64,000 bases of DNA, taken from assembly GCA_018402615.1 (NCBI GenBank), contig JAGYIH010000001.1, positions 1 through 64,000 of the forward strand, read 5' to 3'. A program made the translations under genes and the position numbers. The notes under the pieces are model-generated. The model was given only the letters and a program-made list of their open reading frames with translations. It was not told the DNA's origin and searched no databases. Positions 9,593 to 23,594 of the stretch are shown here, piece after piece; the first letter of the stretch is position 1; each line of letters begins with the position of its first letter. Source of the DNA: Aquiluna sp. (GTDB lineage Bacteria; Actinomycetota; Actinomycetes; Actinomycetales; Microbacteriaceae).

Positions 9593-11082
9593 CTAGCTGT
9601 TGGCTCTCTCCAAAACCAGCTCTGCACCCTTGCAGCGTCCGCCTGACCACGCATTGCCTGTTACGGCTTTAATGCTACCAGCTGCCTGCACCTTGCCCTC
9701 GCGAATCTTTTCTAGGACATCGGGTTGCTTTGAAGCACTTCGTGATGCTGCAATCAGGCGCCTCATCGGTAACAACCTTGAGGCCGCGCTTTTCAATAGC
9801 AGCCTGCAGATCGCCCTCGCCAGCCAATACTCCTGCAACCACATCTCTAGCAATTTGGTCGTTTAGATCTCCAGACTCAACCAGCGCTGCAATCTTGGCA
9901 GCCTGGACCGGCGGGTGATGGCAGAGTTCAGAACATCGATGTTTTCGGCGTTGGCGGTGCGAGCAAATTTCACGGTCCACCACTTTCTGGCAGCCTGGGG
10001 TTTGCACCCGCCGCAGCTGTCTGCTCGACAAGGTCCAAGAGGGTCCGAGTTCACCACGTCCCTGAACTCAGAGGTCCGGCCACTCTGACTTCAAAGCGCT
10101 TCTTGCGAAGCGCTGGGTTCTCCGGCAGCGACTTACGAATCTTATCAATCCCCTCCTTGGAGGGCTGCACCGGAACCAGGTCTGGCTCTGGGAAGTAGCG
10201 GTAGTCATCCGCATCGGACTTTGGCCTTCCCGAGGAGGTGTGGCCACGATCCTCGTGCCAGTGACGGGTCTCCTGAATGATGCTGCCACCATTGGCCAAA
10301 ATGTGAGCCTGGCGCTGAATCTCGTAGCGCACCGCTGACTCAATAGACCGCAGAGAGTTCACGTTCTTGGTTTCGGTTCGGGTGCCAAGTTTTTCCTGAC
10401 CCTTAGGTCTAAGCGAGACGTTGGCATCACAGCGCACGTTACCGCGCTCCATCTTGGCGTCCGAAACATCCATGGCCTTCACCATGTCCCTGATTAGACG
10501 CACGTATTCGGCGGCGAGCTCTGGGGCCTTGGCACCAAGGTTATAAACCGGCTTGGTGACAATCTCGACCAGTGGCACGCCAGCACGGTTGTAGTCAACC
10601 AATGAGTATTCCGCGCCCTGAATACGACCTGTGGAACCACCGACGTGAGTGAGCTTGCCAGCGTCCTCTTCCATGTGAGCGCGCTCAATCAGGACCTCGT
10701 GCATCGAACCGTCCGACAGCTCCACCATGGCCTTGCCTTCAAAGGCAATTGGCTCGTCATACTGCGAGGTCTGGAAGTTCTTGGCTAGATCCGGATAGAA
10801 GTAGTTCTTTCTTGAGAACCGGCCATTGGCCGCAATCTCACAACCCAGCGCCAAGCCAATTGCGATTGAAGACTCGACGGCCTTTTTGTTGACCGCTGGC
10901 AGCGAGCCTGGCAAACCTAAGCAGGTCGGGCAGGTGTTGGTATTTGGTTCAGAGCCAAAGTTGTTTGCACAACCGCAGAACATTTTGCTCTTGGTGTTAA
11001 GTTCGACGTGGACCTCGAGACCGATCACAACCTCAAATTGTTCCAGTGCCTTGTCAAAATCCATCAGTGGTTCTTTAGCCAT
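9593..11082 (-). pseudogene. gatB: Aspartyl/glutamyl-tRNA(Asn/Gln) amidotransferase subunit B, reading frame broken near the 3' end
   Basis: GatB binds the misacylated tRNA and activates Glu/Asp on it for amidation by GatA. From ATG 11082 (1-nt overlap with the gatA stop) the frame is clean for about 330 codons: [20 protein letters not shown] with zinc-binding Cys residues, [10 protein letters not shown], and [12 protein letters not shown]. It then breaks near 10085. The rest can be read only by changing frame several times: RKWWTVKFARTANAENIDVL (about 9925-9985), AAKIAALVESGDLNDQIARD (about 9840-9900), GLKVVTDE, and a final DVLEKIREGKVQAAGSI to LVLERANS at the stop 9593-9595. The full extent equals about 495 codons, the normal GatB length. 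Sequence error is more likely than true loss. Confidence 0.85.
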
Positions 11083-12581
11083 TAGAGCACCTCCAGGTTT
11101 GGAGCTTGGGCAATCAACGGGGCTCCCCATTGCGAAACATAGATTTGCTCGATAAGCGCACCGACCCGATACATCTGGGCATCCTGCATCGCGGGAGCCA
11201 AAATCTGGACACCGGATGGCAATCCATCCTCCTTTGCCAGTCCGTTTGGAACCGACATGCCTGGGATTCCAGCGAGGTTGGCTGGGATGGTTGCAATGTC
11301 GTTTAGATACATCGCAATTGGATCATTGACCTTCTCGCCGATCTTGAACGCGGTGGTTGGAGCGGTTGGAGTAATCAGCACGTCAACCTGCGCAAAGGCT
11401 CGCTCAAGATCTTGCTGAATCAAGGTTCTAACCTTCTGGGCTGAGCCGTAGTAGGCATCGTAGTAGCCAGATGACAGCGCGTAGGTGCCGAGGATGATTC
11501 TGCGCTTCACCTCTGGACCAAAGCCCGCCTCGCGGGTAGCTGCCATGACTCTTTCAATGGTTGGGTTGCCCTCTGGCATGACCCGAAGTCCAAACCGAAC
11601 CGAGTCAAACTTGGCAAGGTTGGAGGAAGCCTCTGCGGGCAGGATCAGGTAGTAGGCGGCAACTGCGTATTCAAAGCTCGGGCAGTCAACCTCGACTATC
11701 TCGACGCCTTGAGCCTCAAGCTTTGAAACTGTGTCCTCAAAAAGTTCCTTCACACCCTGCTGGAAGCCATCCTTTGAAAGCTGCTTCACGATTCCAACTC
11801 GTAGCCCCTTGAAATCGGCAGTTCGGACCGCTTGGGCCATTGAGCCCAAAGAATCTTTGAGGGAAGTTGAGTCGTGTGGGTCATGCCCAGCAATCACGTC
11901 CTGCAATAGTGCTGCATCCAAAACGGTGTTGGTCACTGGACCAATCTGGTCTAGTGACGATGCCAAAGCGATTGCTCCGTATCGGGAAACCGCACCATAG
12001 GTTGGTTTAGCCCCAACCGAACCGGTAACGGCCGCTGGGAAGCGAATTGAACCACCGGTGTCAGATCCGATGGCCAGTGGCGCCAAATGCCCCGCGATAG
12101 CAGAAGATGAGCCTCCTCCGGAGCCTCCAGGGATGCGACTAAGGTCCCAAGGGTTCCTAGAGGGTCCATAGGCCGAGTACTCGGTTGAGGAACCCATTGC
12201 AAACTCATCCATGTTGGTCTTGCCCAAAATTGGCAGCCTTGCCTCGCGCAACTTTCTAACCACCGTGGCGTCATACTGCGGCATCCAACCCTCAAGAATC
12301 TTTGATCCCGAGGTGGTTGGTGCATCGGTGGTTGTCAAAACATCCTTCACGGCAATAGGAACACCGTGCAGTGGAGATGCAATCTTGCCCGCCGCTCGCT
12401 CGTCATCGGCAACCTTTGCGGCTGCCATTGCGGTGTGGCGATTTAGGTGCAGGTAGCTAAAGGTCTTGTGGTTCAGTGCCTCAGCGCGGTCAAAGAACTC
12501 CTTGGTGACCTCCTGCGAGCTGGCCTCGCCGGAGGAAATCAACTTGGCCAGGTCGCTGGCGGTTTTTCCAATGAAGGTCAT
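11082..12581 (-). CDS. gatA: Glutamyl-tRNA(Gln) amidotransferase subunit A
   Basis: A 499-residue amidase of the GatCAB complex, which hydrolyses glutamine to supply ammonia for converting Glu-tRNA(Gln) and Asp-tRNA(Asn). The catalytic triad sits at the family's standard positions: Lys79 in [11 protein letters not shown], Ser154 in [11 protein letters not shown] and Ser178 in SDTGGSIR. The length is normal. It starts at ATG 3 nt after the gatC stop and overlaps gatB by 1 nt, giving a gatC-gatA-gatB operon. Its presence implies the indirect route to Gln-tRNA and/or Asn-tRNA. Confidence 0.97.
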   Translation of the reverse strand: MTFIGKTASDLAKLISSGEASSQEVTKEFFDRAEALNHKTFSYLHLNRHTAMAAAKVADDERAAGKIASPLHGVPIAVKDVLTTTDAPTTSGSKILEGWMPQYDATVVRKLREARLPILGKTNMDEFAMGSSTEYSAYGPSRNPWDLSRIPGGSGGGSSSAIAGHLAPLAIGSDTGGSIRFPAAVTGSVGAKPTYGAVSRYGAIALASSLDQIGPVTNTVLDAALLQDVIAGHDPHDSTSLKDSLGSMAQAVRTADFKGLRVGIVKQLSKDGFQQGVKELFEDTVSKLEAQGVEIVEVDCPSFEYAVAAYYLILPAEASSNLAKFDSVRFGLRVMPEGNPTIERVMAATREAGFGPEVKRRIILGTYALSSGYYDAYYGSAQKVRTLIQQDLERAFAQVDVLITPTAPTTAFKIGEKVNDPIAMYLNDIATIPANLAGIPGMSVPNGLAKEDGLPSGVQILAPAMQDAQMYRVGALIEQIYVSQWGAPLIAQAPNLEVL

Positions 12582-12584
12582 GGC

Positions 12585-12881
12585 CTAGTCCTCATCCAAG
12601 ATTGCGTTCACCTTGAACCGGCCATCAAAGGCATCAGGGGCTGCGGATAGCGCTTGCTCTTGGCTGAGTGAGGGAATGATTACGTCCTCACGGAAAACAT
12701 TTGCCATCGGGATTGGGTGGCTGGTGGCAACCACGTCACCCTTTACGGCCTCAGCAACTATTGCAACCGAGTCAACAATTACGCTCAACTCCCCCGCTAG
12801 GGTTTGAACTTCTTCATCGGTCACCAAAATCCTGGCCAAAGAGGCCAGATGGCGAACCAGATCCGGGGTAATTTCAGACAT
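12585..12881 (-). CDS. gatC: Glutamyl-tRNA(Gln) amidotransferase subunit C
   Basis: A 98-residue subunit that wraps around and stabilises GatA. It has the typical N-terminal helix pair (ITPDLVRHLASLARILVTDEE) and the C-terminal peptide LRED-like region NVFREDVIIPSLSQEQALSAA, which in GatC binds the GatA-GatB interface. It ends DGRFKVNAILDED, close to the usual FKVPRVLE-type ending. First gene of the gatCAB set; ligA ends 38 nt upstream on the same strand. Confidence 0.95.
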   Translation of the reverse strand: MSEITPDLVRHLASLARILVTDEEVQTLAGELSVIVDSVAIVAEAVKGDVVATSHPIPMANVFREDVIIPSLSQEQALSAAPDAFDGRFKVNAILDED

Positions 12882-12919
12882 AGGGCTTACTCAATTCAAT
12901 AAGTTGCGTAACTGCCAGT

Positions 12920-16112
<3,193 letters not shown>

Positions 16113-16140
16113 TACACGCGCATGCCTATAAGTCTAGGTT

Positions 16141-17295
16141 CTAGGCGGAAATGGCGTTTGCTTTGATTGCCTTGGAGTAGGCACCAACAATTGCCTTCAC
16201 GGCAAAATCAACATCGGACTCCATGAACCGTGGCCAAAGCTCACCCTCAGACAGGCACTTGCTTCTGCCTCTGAATAGCCCATGCCCAACAAAACGTGAG
16301 AGGGGCTAAGCACACCGGCCTGACAGGCCGAACCTGCTGAAAAACCGATAGTCCCTGCTCATCCAGCGATAAAGCATCGAGTCGCTTTTGGTGCCCGGCA
16401 GGACTACGTTGCTGTTTTGACTAACTCTTTTGCACCAGGCGCTGTGATTCGAGCCTCTGGAATCTGAGCGGGAAAGTTTTTTTCTCAAAGCTGTCGCGGA
16501 GCATTCAGCCCGGCTTGGCGAGTGCTCAGGTCCGCTACTGACTCCCGGTTGCAACACTGAGTGCTTTTGCCATTGGGAAACTCATGGTCCCAGAACGCAA
16601 CCGCGTCTGGCCGCCACCGCGCAAGAGCGGTACTGGCTTGAAACTCCTTGCGACAATGAGCGCGCCAACCTGGATGGGTGCTCCAATCTTGTGGCCGGAG
16701 ATGCTCATTGCGGTTAGTCCAGAAGCCTTGAAACTGATTGGCAGGTGCCCAAAAGCTGCCACTGCCGCTGTGGACCGGAAGATCTCCTGCCAACTCGCAA
16801 ACCTTTTGAATATCGGTAATTACTCCAATTTCGTTGTTTACCCACATCAAGCTAATCAGCGCGACTTGTCGCCGTGAGTGTCAATTAGCTCTTTCAGGTG
16901 TGCCAGGTCAATCTCACCACTTGCAGAAACTGAGATCAACTGAAGTTGCGCGCTCCTCAAATTCGCAAAGCCATTCAATGGGATCAATCAGGGCGTGGTG
17001 CTCACACTGGGCTTGAAATGATGACCTTGGTGTTCCCGGGTCTTGGTTTCTGGCCCAGTAGATACCCTGATGGCCTGGCTGTTTGACTCTGTGCCACCGA
17101 ATTAAAGACAACTTCGCTGCGGTTGCAGTCAAGTGCAAGAGCTAGATCATCCCTAGCATCCTCAAGATGAGCGCGAGTCGTTTGCCGTGAGTGTGAACGG
17201 ACTGCGGGTTTCCAGTCTGCGAGCGCCGCAACTAAGGCGTCTAGTGCGCTTTGTCTAACCGGCGTGGTGGACGCATGGTCCAGAAAGACCTTCAT
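16141..17295 (-). pseudogene. Cysteine desulfurase (NifS/IscS class), reading frame broken repeatedly
   Basis: A PLP enzyme that removes sulfur from cysteine for Fe-S clusters and tRNA thiolation. Recognisable pieces in three frames: N-terminal MKVFLDHASTTPVRQSALDA; MWVNNEIGVITDIQKVCELA; SGHKIGAPIQVGALIVA, carrying the PLP lysine; LRSGTMSFPMAKAL; NVVLPGTKSDSML; then a C-terminal end IKANAISA before the stop at 16141-16143. The total length, about 385 codons, is normal. At least five indels are needed to join the pieces, spread over the whole gene. It precedes mnmA as in many actinobacteria. I read it as an intact gene with sequence errors, but real loss cannot be excluded. Confidence 0.8.
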
Positions 17296-17357
17296 GGGTT
17301 AAAGCTCAATCAACGTTGAAATGAATCTTGGCTAGGTAAGGTTTACCAAAGAACGCC

Positions 17358-19414
17358 ATGACTCAATCAACCACTGACCTAAACCCGCTCAAGTTGGTAA
17401 CTTGTTGATGGCGGCGGGAAGTTCAGTGTCTGGTCAGAAACCGCAACCGAAGTATCGCTTCACATTTTGGGATCCAGAAGACACCTCTTCATTCCTTTGC
17501 ACACTCTCCCTCTTGCAGCAAACCAAGACGGCATCTGGAGGACAAACTGATGAGCGACCGACCAGCGGAACTGGCACGTGCTGCGTGCCAACGGGCCAGA
17601 GGGACCAAGGCACGCGTTCGACAAAGAACGCAACTTGCTTGACCCCTATGCCAAGGGGATTGATTCGGGAAAGTCCGAAGGACTATCACTGTGAGGCGAT
17701 AAACACTGATTTTGATTGGGAGGGAGTTACCAAACCAAACACCCCTTGGCCAAAGCATTATCTATGAGGCTCACGTCCGTGGCCTAACCCGAATCAACAA
17801 GGCCATCCCCCGAGGACATGCGTGGTCGGTACAGCAACTTGGTCATCCCGCAACTATTGACTACCTAAAAGACCTCGGCATTACTGCAATTGAACTTTAC
17901 CAATCCAGGCCTTCATCTCCGAGCCCAGGCTTATCAACCTGGGCCTGATCAACTACTGGGGCTATAACACAATCAACTACTTCACCCCGCACATGCGCTA
18001 TGCCACCGAAGCAGCTCGTGCTCAGGGACCCGCAACAATGCTTTTGGAACTGAAAACGGCTATCCGCGAGCTGCACAGAGCCGGCATCGAAGTGATTCTG
18101 GACGTCGTCTACAACCACACCGCCGAGGGTGGTCACAAGGGGCTTACCTACTCCTATCGAGGCTTAGACAACTCGAACTACTACCGCCAAGACGACCAGG
18201 GGGTCTATCACGACACCACCGGAACCGGTAACTCTCTGAACTTTGGCAATCCCATGGTGCAAAAACTCACCCTGGACTCTCTTCGTTACTGGACAGACGA
18301 GCTCCAAATAGATGGCTACCGGTTTGACCTGGCGGCAACCCTGGCAAGAAATGAAGAGAATCACTTCCAGCCTGACCACCCGCTGCTTTTGGCAATGAAA
18401 AGTGACCCGATAATTTCAACTGCCAAGCTCATAGTTGAGCCCTGGGATGTTGGCATGGGCGGCTGGCAGACCGGAAACTTCCCACCCGGGTTCCCAGAGT
18501 GGAATGACCGCTACCGGGATTCGGTAAGAAAGTTTTGGCTCACCGACATTTCCCGAGCTCGCGAAACCGGAAGCCACGAAAACGGTGTCCAGGAACTTGC
18601 CGGACGTATTTCTGGTTCACAGGACATAGTGAACGAGGGATCCCCGGTTGGCAGCGTGAACTTTGTCACGGCTCACGACGGCTTCACCCTTTACGATCTG
18701 GTTAGTTACAACCAAAAGCACAACTCCGCCAACGGCGAGGGTAATCGTGATGGCTCAAATGACAACCACAGCTTCAATCACGATCACGAGGGTGAGACCA
18801 AAAACCCGAAAATCATCCAGGACCGGCTCAAGGCTGCAAGAAACCTGATTGGCACCCTGCTCACCTCGAGCGGAGTCCCCATGATCACCGCCGGTGACGA
18901 GCGACTGAAGACTCAAAGTGGCAATAACAATGCCTACTGCCAGGACAACGTCCTGAGCTGGCAGCACTGGGATCAAGATGGCAAAAGGGATGACTTTTAT
19001 GTCACCGTCAAACACCTGATTGCGCTTCGCCAGGCAAATCCAGCACTGCGCCCGGAGCTATTCAGTCATGAGGAGCATGCGACCGAAAGCAATGGCCAGA
19101 CCCTGTGGTTCAAGGGGACCGGAGCGGCGATGCGGGTCGAAGAGGACTGGCACAACCCAGAGCGCCGTTCAATGCAGCGTTTGAGCTTTCACCGTCAACA
19201 AGACGGCAGTCTCAATGGCGCTCTATTGGTAATAAATGGTAGGGAGAAAGAAAAGCAAGTAACTCTGCCCGAAAACAAAAATGTGGCCGGCTACAAACTG
19301 GTCTGGGACTCCAGCCTTGATAGGCCGGAAGATCAAAAACTTCATGTCCCTGGCAGCAGTCTCGAGCTATCCGGGGCCAGCATGATGCTATTTTTGGTTC
19401 AAACCGTTGGCTAG
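17358..19414 (+). pseudogene. glgX: Glycogen debranching enzyme (GlgX/TreX, GH13), 5' third broken by frameshifts
   Basis: It cleaves alpha-1,6 branches of glycogen. From about 17993 to the stop the frame is clean (473 codons) with GH13 motifs: EVILDVVYNHTAEG, the nucleophile Asp in GYRFDLAATLAR, VEPWDVGMGGWQTGNFPPGF and NFVTAHDGFTLYDLVSYN. Upstream, the expected N terminus can be followed from ATG 17358 (MTQSTTDLNPLKL), through FSVWSETATEVSLHIL in another frame near 17425-17470, to IIYEAHVRGLTRINKAIPRG and HPATIDYLKDLGITAIEL (17760-17900) and LINLGLINYWGYNTINYFTP. At least five indels separate these pieces. Total length, about 685 codons, is normal for GlgX. First gene of a glgX-glgE-glgB cluster; 62 nt separate it from the divergent cysteine desulfurase. 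Confidence 0.85.
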
Positions 19415-19458
19415 CGTTTCTGACTTTTTCTGCCCGAGGCTTCGGCTTTGTCACTAAA

Positions 19459-21438
19459 TTGAGAATCGTGACCCAAGAAAACATCGGCAGATTTCCCATC
19501 ACATCCGTGTGGCCCCAGGTTGACGGTGGCAAATACAGCGCCAAAGCCTTTGTTTCAGAGGTAATACAATTTGGCGCGGTGGCCTTCCGCGATGGGCATG
19601 ATGCACTAGCCGTGGAGCTACTTCTCACCTCCCCTCAGGGCCAAACCACTCGCCACCCAATGCTTCCCGGGGCTCCTGGCTCAGACCAGTGGCTTTTAGA
19701 CCTGCAACTTACGCAGCAAGGGAAATACCTGTTTCAAATCTCGGCCTACGACGATGAGTATCAAACCTGGCACCACAACACCGAGGTGAAACTGGCTGCC
19801 CAAATGGACCAGGAACTGATGATCTTGGAGGGCAAAAGGCTTGCGGAGCGCTTTGCAGCAGCAGCTGATGCCAAGGCCAAAAAGAGCTGGAGTGCGCTAT
19901 TGGCAATTTTTGACAAAAAGCAAAAGCCTGAAGCGACTTTTGCAGACCTGATTAGCGGGGGCTTTGAGGCACTTGCAAGGGCCAACCCGCTGAGACATCT
20001 AGAAACCCTGAGCGCGCAGTACGCGATTGACTGTGAGCGAACACTCGCAGGCAGCGGCAGCTGGTATGAGTTTTTCCCTCGCAGCGAGGGTGCCAAAAAG
20101 GACAGGGCCGGCAATATTACCTCGGGTAATTTCAAGACCGCGGTGAAGAGCCTGGACCGGGTTGTGGAAATGGGCTTTGACGTTTTGTACCTGCCGCCGG
20201 TGCACCCAATTGGAACAGCCTTTAAAAAGGGCAAGAACAACAGCCTGAATGCCGGTATTGATGAGCCTGGTTCTCCATGGGCAATCGGCAACACCGCAGG
20301 CGGGCACGACACCATCCACCCAGAACTCGGAACCGAAAAGGACTTCAAGGCTTTTGTTCTCAAAGCCAACAAGCTGGGGCTAGAAATAGCAATGGACCTT
20401 GCTCTGCAGGCCTCTCCGGACCACCCATGGGTCAAGACCAACCCGGAGTTTTTTACCACTCGTGCAGATGGCTCGATTGCCTATGCAGAGAATCCACCCA
20501 AAAAATATCAGGATATCTACCCGGTGAACTTTGATAACGATCCGCAAGCGGTTTTTGACGAGGTGCTTCGAATTACCAAGAAGTGGATTTCCTTCGGCGT
20601 CAAGGTCTTCCGAGTCGATAATCCCCACACCAAACCAGTTGGTTTTTGGCAGGAACTGATATCTGAGGTGAGAAAGATTGAACCGGATGTGATCTTTTTG
20701 GCAGAGGCATTCACTCGCCCTGCGATGATGCACACCCTTGGCAAGGTCGGATTTCAGCAAAGCTACACCTATTTCACGTGGCGCAATAACAAGTCGGAAC
20801 TCGAGAGCTACCTGACCGAGTTGGCAGTTAATTCGGCAGACTTCTTCAGACCAAACCTCTGGGTAAACACCCCTGACATCTTGACTCAGTACCTGCAATA
20901 TGGCGGTAGGCCAGCTTTCAACATCAGGGCGATCATCGCGGCAACCGCCGGCTCAAGCTGGGGAATGTATGCCGGTTACGAGCTCTATGAATCAGTTGCC
21001 AGGCCTGGTGCCGAGGAGAACATTGACAGCGAGAAATACGAAATCAAGTTCCGCGACTTCGAAGCCGCAATGAAGTCCGGCAACTCGCTGGCTAAAAGAG
21101 TTGCGCTACTGAATCAGATAAGAAAAGCTCACCCCGCTCTGGGGCAACTGAGAAATATGAGGATTCACCAGACTGATGATGAGAGCATCCTTTGCTATTC
21201 GAAGCACCTATCGGCAAAGACCACCGGCAAAGCTGACACCGTTATCGTGGTGGTCAACACCGACCCGGCTTCGGTTCGGGAAACCACGGTCCACCTGGAC
21301 CTTCCCGCACTAGAACTTGCTGGAAGATTCAAGGTGAAGGATCTACTGACAGGCAAAGCCTATGACTGGTCGGAATCCAACTACGTGCGGCTGGATTCGT
21401 TTACCGAGCCCGCACACATATTTGAGGTGATTCGATGA
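19459..21438 (+). CDS. glgE: Alpha-1,4-glucan:maltose-1-phosphate maltosyltransferase
   Basis: A GH13_3 enzyme extending alpha-1,4-glucan with maltosyl units from maltose-1-phosphate, the core step of the actinobacterial GlgE pathway. It starts with the typical GRFPITSVWPQVDGGKYSAKA and contains FDVLYLPPVHPIGTAFKKGK, the nucleophile Asp387 in VKVFRVDNPHTKP and the acid/base Glu416 in FLAEAFTRPAMM. 659 residues is the usual size. The start could be TTG 19459 or GTG 19468, with no clear Shine-Dalgarno for either. The stop overlaps the glgB start by 4 nt (ATGA). Trehalose synthase (TreS) and maltokinase, which normally supply the donor, are not in the window. Confidence 0.95.
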   Translation: MRIVTQENIGRFPITSVWPQVDGGKYSAKAFVSEVIQFGAVAFRDGHDALAVELLLTSPQGQTTRHPMLPGAPGSDQWLLDLQLTQQGKYLFQISAYDDEYQTWHHNTEVKLAAQMDQELMILEGKRLAERFAAAADAKAKKSWSALLAIFDKKQKPEATFADLISGGFEALARANPLRHLETLSAQYAIDCERTLAGSGSWYEFFPRSEGAKKDRAGNITSGNFKTAVKSLDRVVEMGFDVLYLPPVHPIGTAFKKGKNNSLNAGIDEPGSPWAIGNTAGGHDTIHPELGTEKDFKAFVLKANKLGLEIAMDLALQASPDHPWVKTNPEFFTTRADGSIAYAENPPKKYQDIYPVNFDNDPQAVFDEVLRITKKWISFGVKVFRVDNPHTKPVGFWQELISEVRKIEPDVIFLAEAFTRPAMMHTLGKVGFQQSYTYFTWRNNKSELESYLTELAVNSADFFRPNLWVNTPDILTQYLQYGGRPAFNIRAIIAATAGSSWGMYAGYELYESVARPGAEENIDSEKYEIKFRDFEAAMKSGNSLAKRVALLNQIRKAHPALGQLRNMRIHQTDDESILCYSKHLSAKTTGKADTVIVVVNTDPASVRETTVHLDLPALELAGRFKVKDLLTGKAYDWSESNYVRLDSFTEPAHIFEVIR

Positions 21439-23594
21439 ACCCCGAGGCTTCTTTGCTGCAAGCGGTAGCCGAGGGACGACACCACTCCCCTCATGCCGTG
21501 CTCGGCTTTCATCAGGCTGGGAAGTCCTGGGTGGTGCGGGTGCTGCGCCCGTTTGCCAAGAGCGTCTCACTGACAACCAAGAAGAAATCTTTGGCCCTGG
21601 AGCACGTATACGACGGCATCTGGGAGCTAACCGGATCTGGAGCCACTCCCGGTGACTACCGAATAGTTGCGGATTATGAGAGCGCTGCCGAGTGGGAATC
21701 AGATGACCCCTATCGCTACCTTCCAAAACTGGGTGACATGGACCTGCACCTGATATCAGAGGGTCGCCACGAACAGCTCTGGCAAGCACTTGGCGCTCAC
21801 CTGATTAGTTCCAAGGACTCTATCGGCGACACCTCTGGTGTGAGCTTCAAGCTTTGGGCGCCAAATGCCCAGGCGGTGCGGGTAATCGGAGATTTCAACA
21901 GCTGGGACGGTCGGCTGTTTGCAATGCGCTCAATGGGTGGCTCCGGGGTATGGGAGCTCTATGTTCCGGGCGTGAAAAAGGGTGCGCTTTATAAGTTTCA
22001 GATACTCACCAAGGCTGGCCACTGGATCTCAAAGATTGACCCGATGGCAAGAGCATTTGAGATTCCACCCGCAACCGCATCGGTAGTAACCAGCAGCGAA
22101 TATGCCTGGCAGGACAAGAGCTGGATTGCCAATCGCAATAAGCAGGACGCCCTGAAGTCACCCATGAGTGTTTACGAATTGCACCTTGGCTCCTGGCGCG
22201 GCACCAAGAACTACCGCGATATGGTCAGTGACCTGGTCGGGCACGTTAGCTACCTTGGTTTTACACACGTCGAATTCATGCCAATTGCAGAGCACCCGTT
22301 TGGTGGCAGCTGGGGCTATCAGGTCACCGGCTACTACGCACCAACCTCGCGCTTTGGTAACGAGGATGACTTTAGATACCTGGTAGACCAGCTGCACCAG
22401 GCAGGCATCGGAGTGATCTTGGACTGGGTTCCAGCCCACTTCCCCAAGGATGATTGGGCGCTGGCCAAATTCGATGGCGAAGCCCTCTACGAGGACGCCG
22501 ACCCCAGACGCGGCGACCACCCGGACTGGGGAACACATGTGTTCAACTTTGGCCGCAACGAGGTTAAGAACTTTCTGGTGGCAAATGCCCTTTACTGGTT
22601 GGAGGAATTCCACATTGACGGCCTACGGGTCGACGCGGTGGCATCGATGCTCTATCTGGACTACTCCAGAGAGGACGGCGAGTGGCTACCGAATGTTTAT
22701 GGAGGCCGCGAGAACCTGGATGCAATTCAGTTCCTTCAGGAAACAAACGCCACTGTTTATAAGCGCAACCCTGGGGTGATGATGATTGCCGAGGAGTCAA
22801 CCGCATTCCCCGGAGTGAGTGCCCCAACAGACAGTGGAGGTCTGGGCTTTGGGTTTAAGTGGAACATGGGCTGGATGCACGACTCTTTGGAATATATTCA
22901 AAAGGAGTCCGTCTACCGCAAGTACCACCACGGCGAGATCACCTTCTCGATGCTCTACGCGTATGACGAGAAATTCTTACTTCCAATTAGCCATGACGAG
23001 GTTGTCCATGGCAAAGGTTCGCTATTTAGCAAGATGCCCGGTGACCACTGGCAAAAGCTTGCCAACATGCGAGCGTTTTTATCCTTTATGTGGGCTCACC
23101 CGGGCAAAAAACTATTGTTTATGGGTCAGGAATTCGCCCAGGTTTCAGAATGGAGCGAGTCCCGAAACCTAGACTGGTGGCTCTTAGACCACGCCCCACA
23201 CCAGGGAATGCAGCAGCTTGTCAGCGAGCTGAACCACGTCTACCAGGCCAACCCGGCGCTCTGGGAGCTGGACCATGAACCGGAGGGTTTCCGGTGGATT
23301 GATGGCAGCAACTCAGAGCAGAATGTTTTGAGCTTTGTGCGAACCGCAGCAAATGGCGACCGGGTGATTGTTGTTGTGAACTTCGCCGATTACCCGTATC
23401 ACAATTACCGGATCGGAGTTCCAGGTGCTGGCGGCTACAGCGAAATCCTGAACTCGGACGCAGCGAAATTTGGTGGATCCAATGTCGTGAACCAGTCGAA
23501 GCTGGCCAGCGCCAAGATAGCCGCTCACGGCTTCGAGGACTCGATTGAACTGAGCATCCCTCCGCTTGGTTCAACCTGGCTAAAACTTTCCTAG
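21435..23594 (+). CDS. glgB: 1,4-alpha-glucan branching enzyme
   Basis: It introduces alpha-1,6 branches into glycogen. The 719 residues include two N-terminal beta-sandwich parts (the second at SFKLWAPNAQAVRVIGDFN, near 140), the GH13 barrel with WGYQVTGYYAPTSRFG, the nucleophile Asp400 in GLRVDAVASMLYLDYSR, the acid/base Glu453 in MMIAEESTAFPGVS, LPISHDEVVHGKGSL, and a C-terminal domain ending PPLGSTWLKLS. Translation is coupled to glgE by ATGA. The stop TAG interlocks with the stop of the convergent gene in one CTAG (23591-23594), leaving no space for a terminator. Confidence 0.96.
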   Translation: MNPEASLLQAVAEGRHHSPHAVLGFHQAGKSWVVRVLRPFAKSVSLTTKKKSLALEHVYDGIWELTGSGATPGDYRIVADYESAAEWESDDPYRYLPKLGDMDLHLISEGRHEQLWQALGAHLISSKDSIGDTSGVSFKLWAPNAQAVRVIGDFNSWDGRLFAMRSMGGSGVWELYVPGVKKGALYKFQILTKAGHWISKIDPMARAFEIPPATASVVTSSEYAWQDKSWIANRNKQDALKSPMSVYELHLGSWRGTKNYRDMVSDLVGHVSYLGFTHVEFMPIAEHPFGGSWGYQVTGYYAPTSRFGNEDDFRYLVDQLHQAGIGVILDWVPAHFPKDDWALAKFDGEALYEDADPRRGDHPDWGTHVFNFGRNEVKNFLVANALYWLEEFHIDGLRVDAVASMLYLDYSREDGEWLPNVYGGRENLDAIQFLQETNATVYKRNPGVMMIAEESTAFPGVSAPTDSGGLGFGFKWNMGWMHDSLEYIQKESVYRKYHHGEITFSMLYAYDEKFLLPISHDEVVHGKGSLFSKMPGDHWQKLANMRAFLSFMWAHPGKKLLFMGQEFAQVSEWSESRNLDWWLLDHAPHQGMQQLVSELNHVYQANPALWELDHEPEGFRWIDGSNSEQNVLSFVRTAANGDRVIVVVNFADYPYHNYRIGVPGAGGYSEILNSDAAKFGGSNVVNQSKLASAKIAAHGFEDSIELSIPPLGSTWLKLS

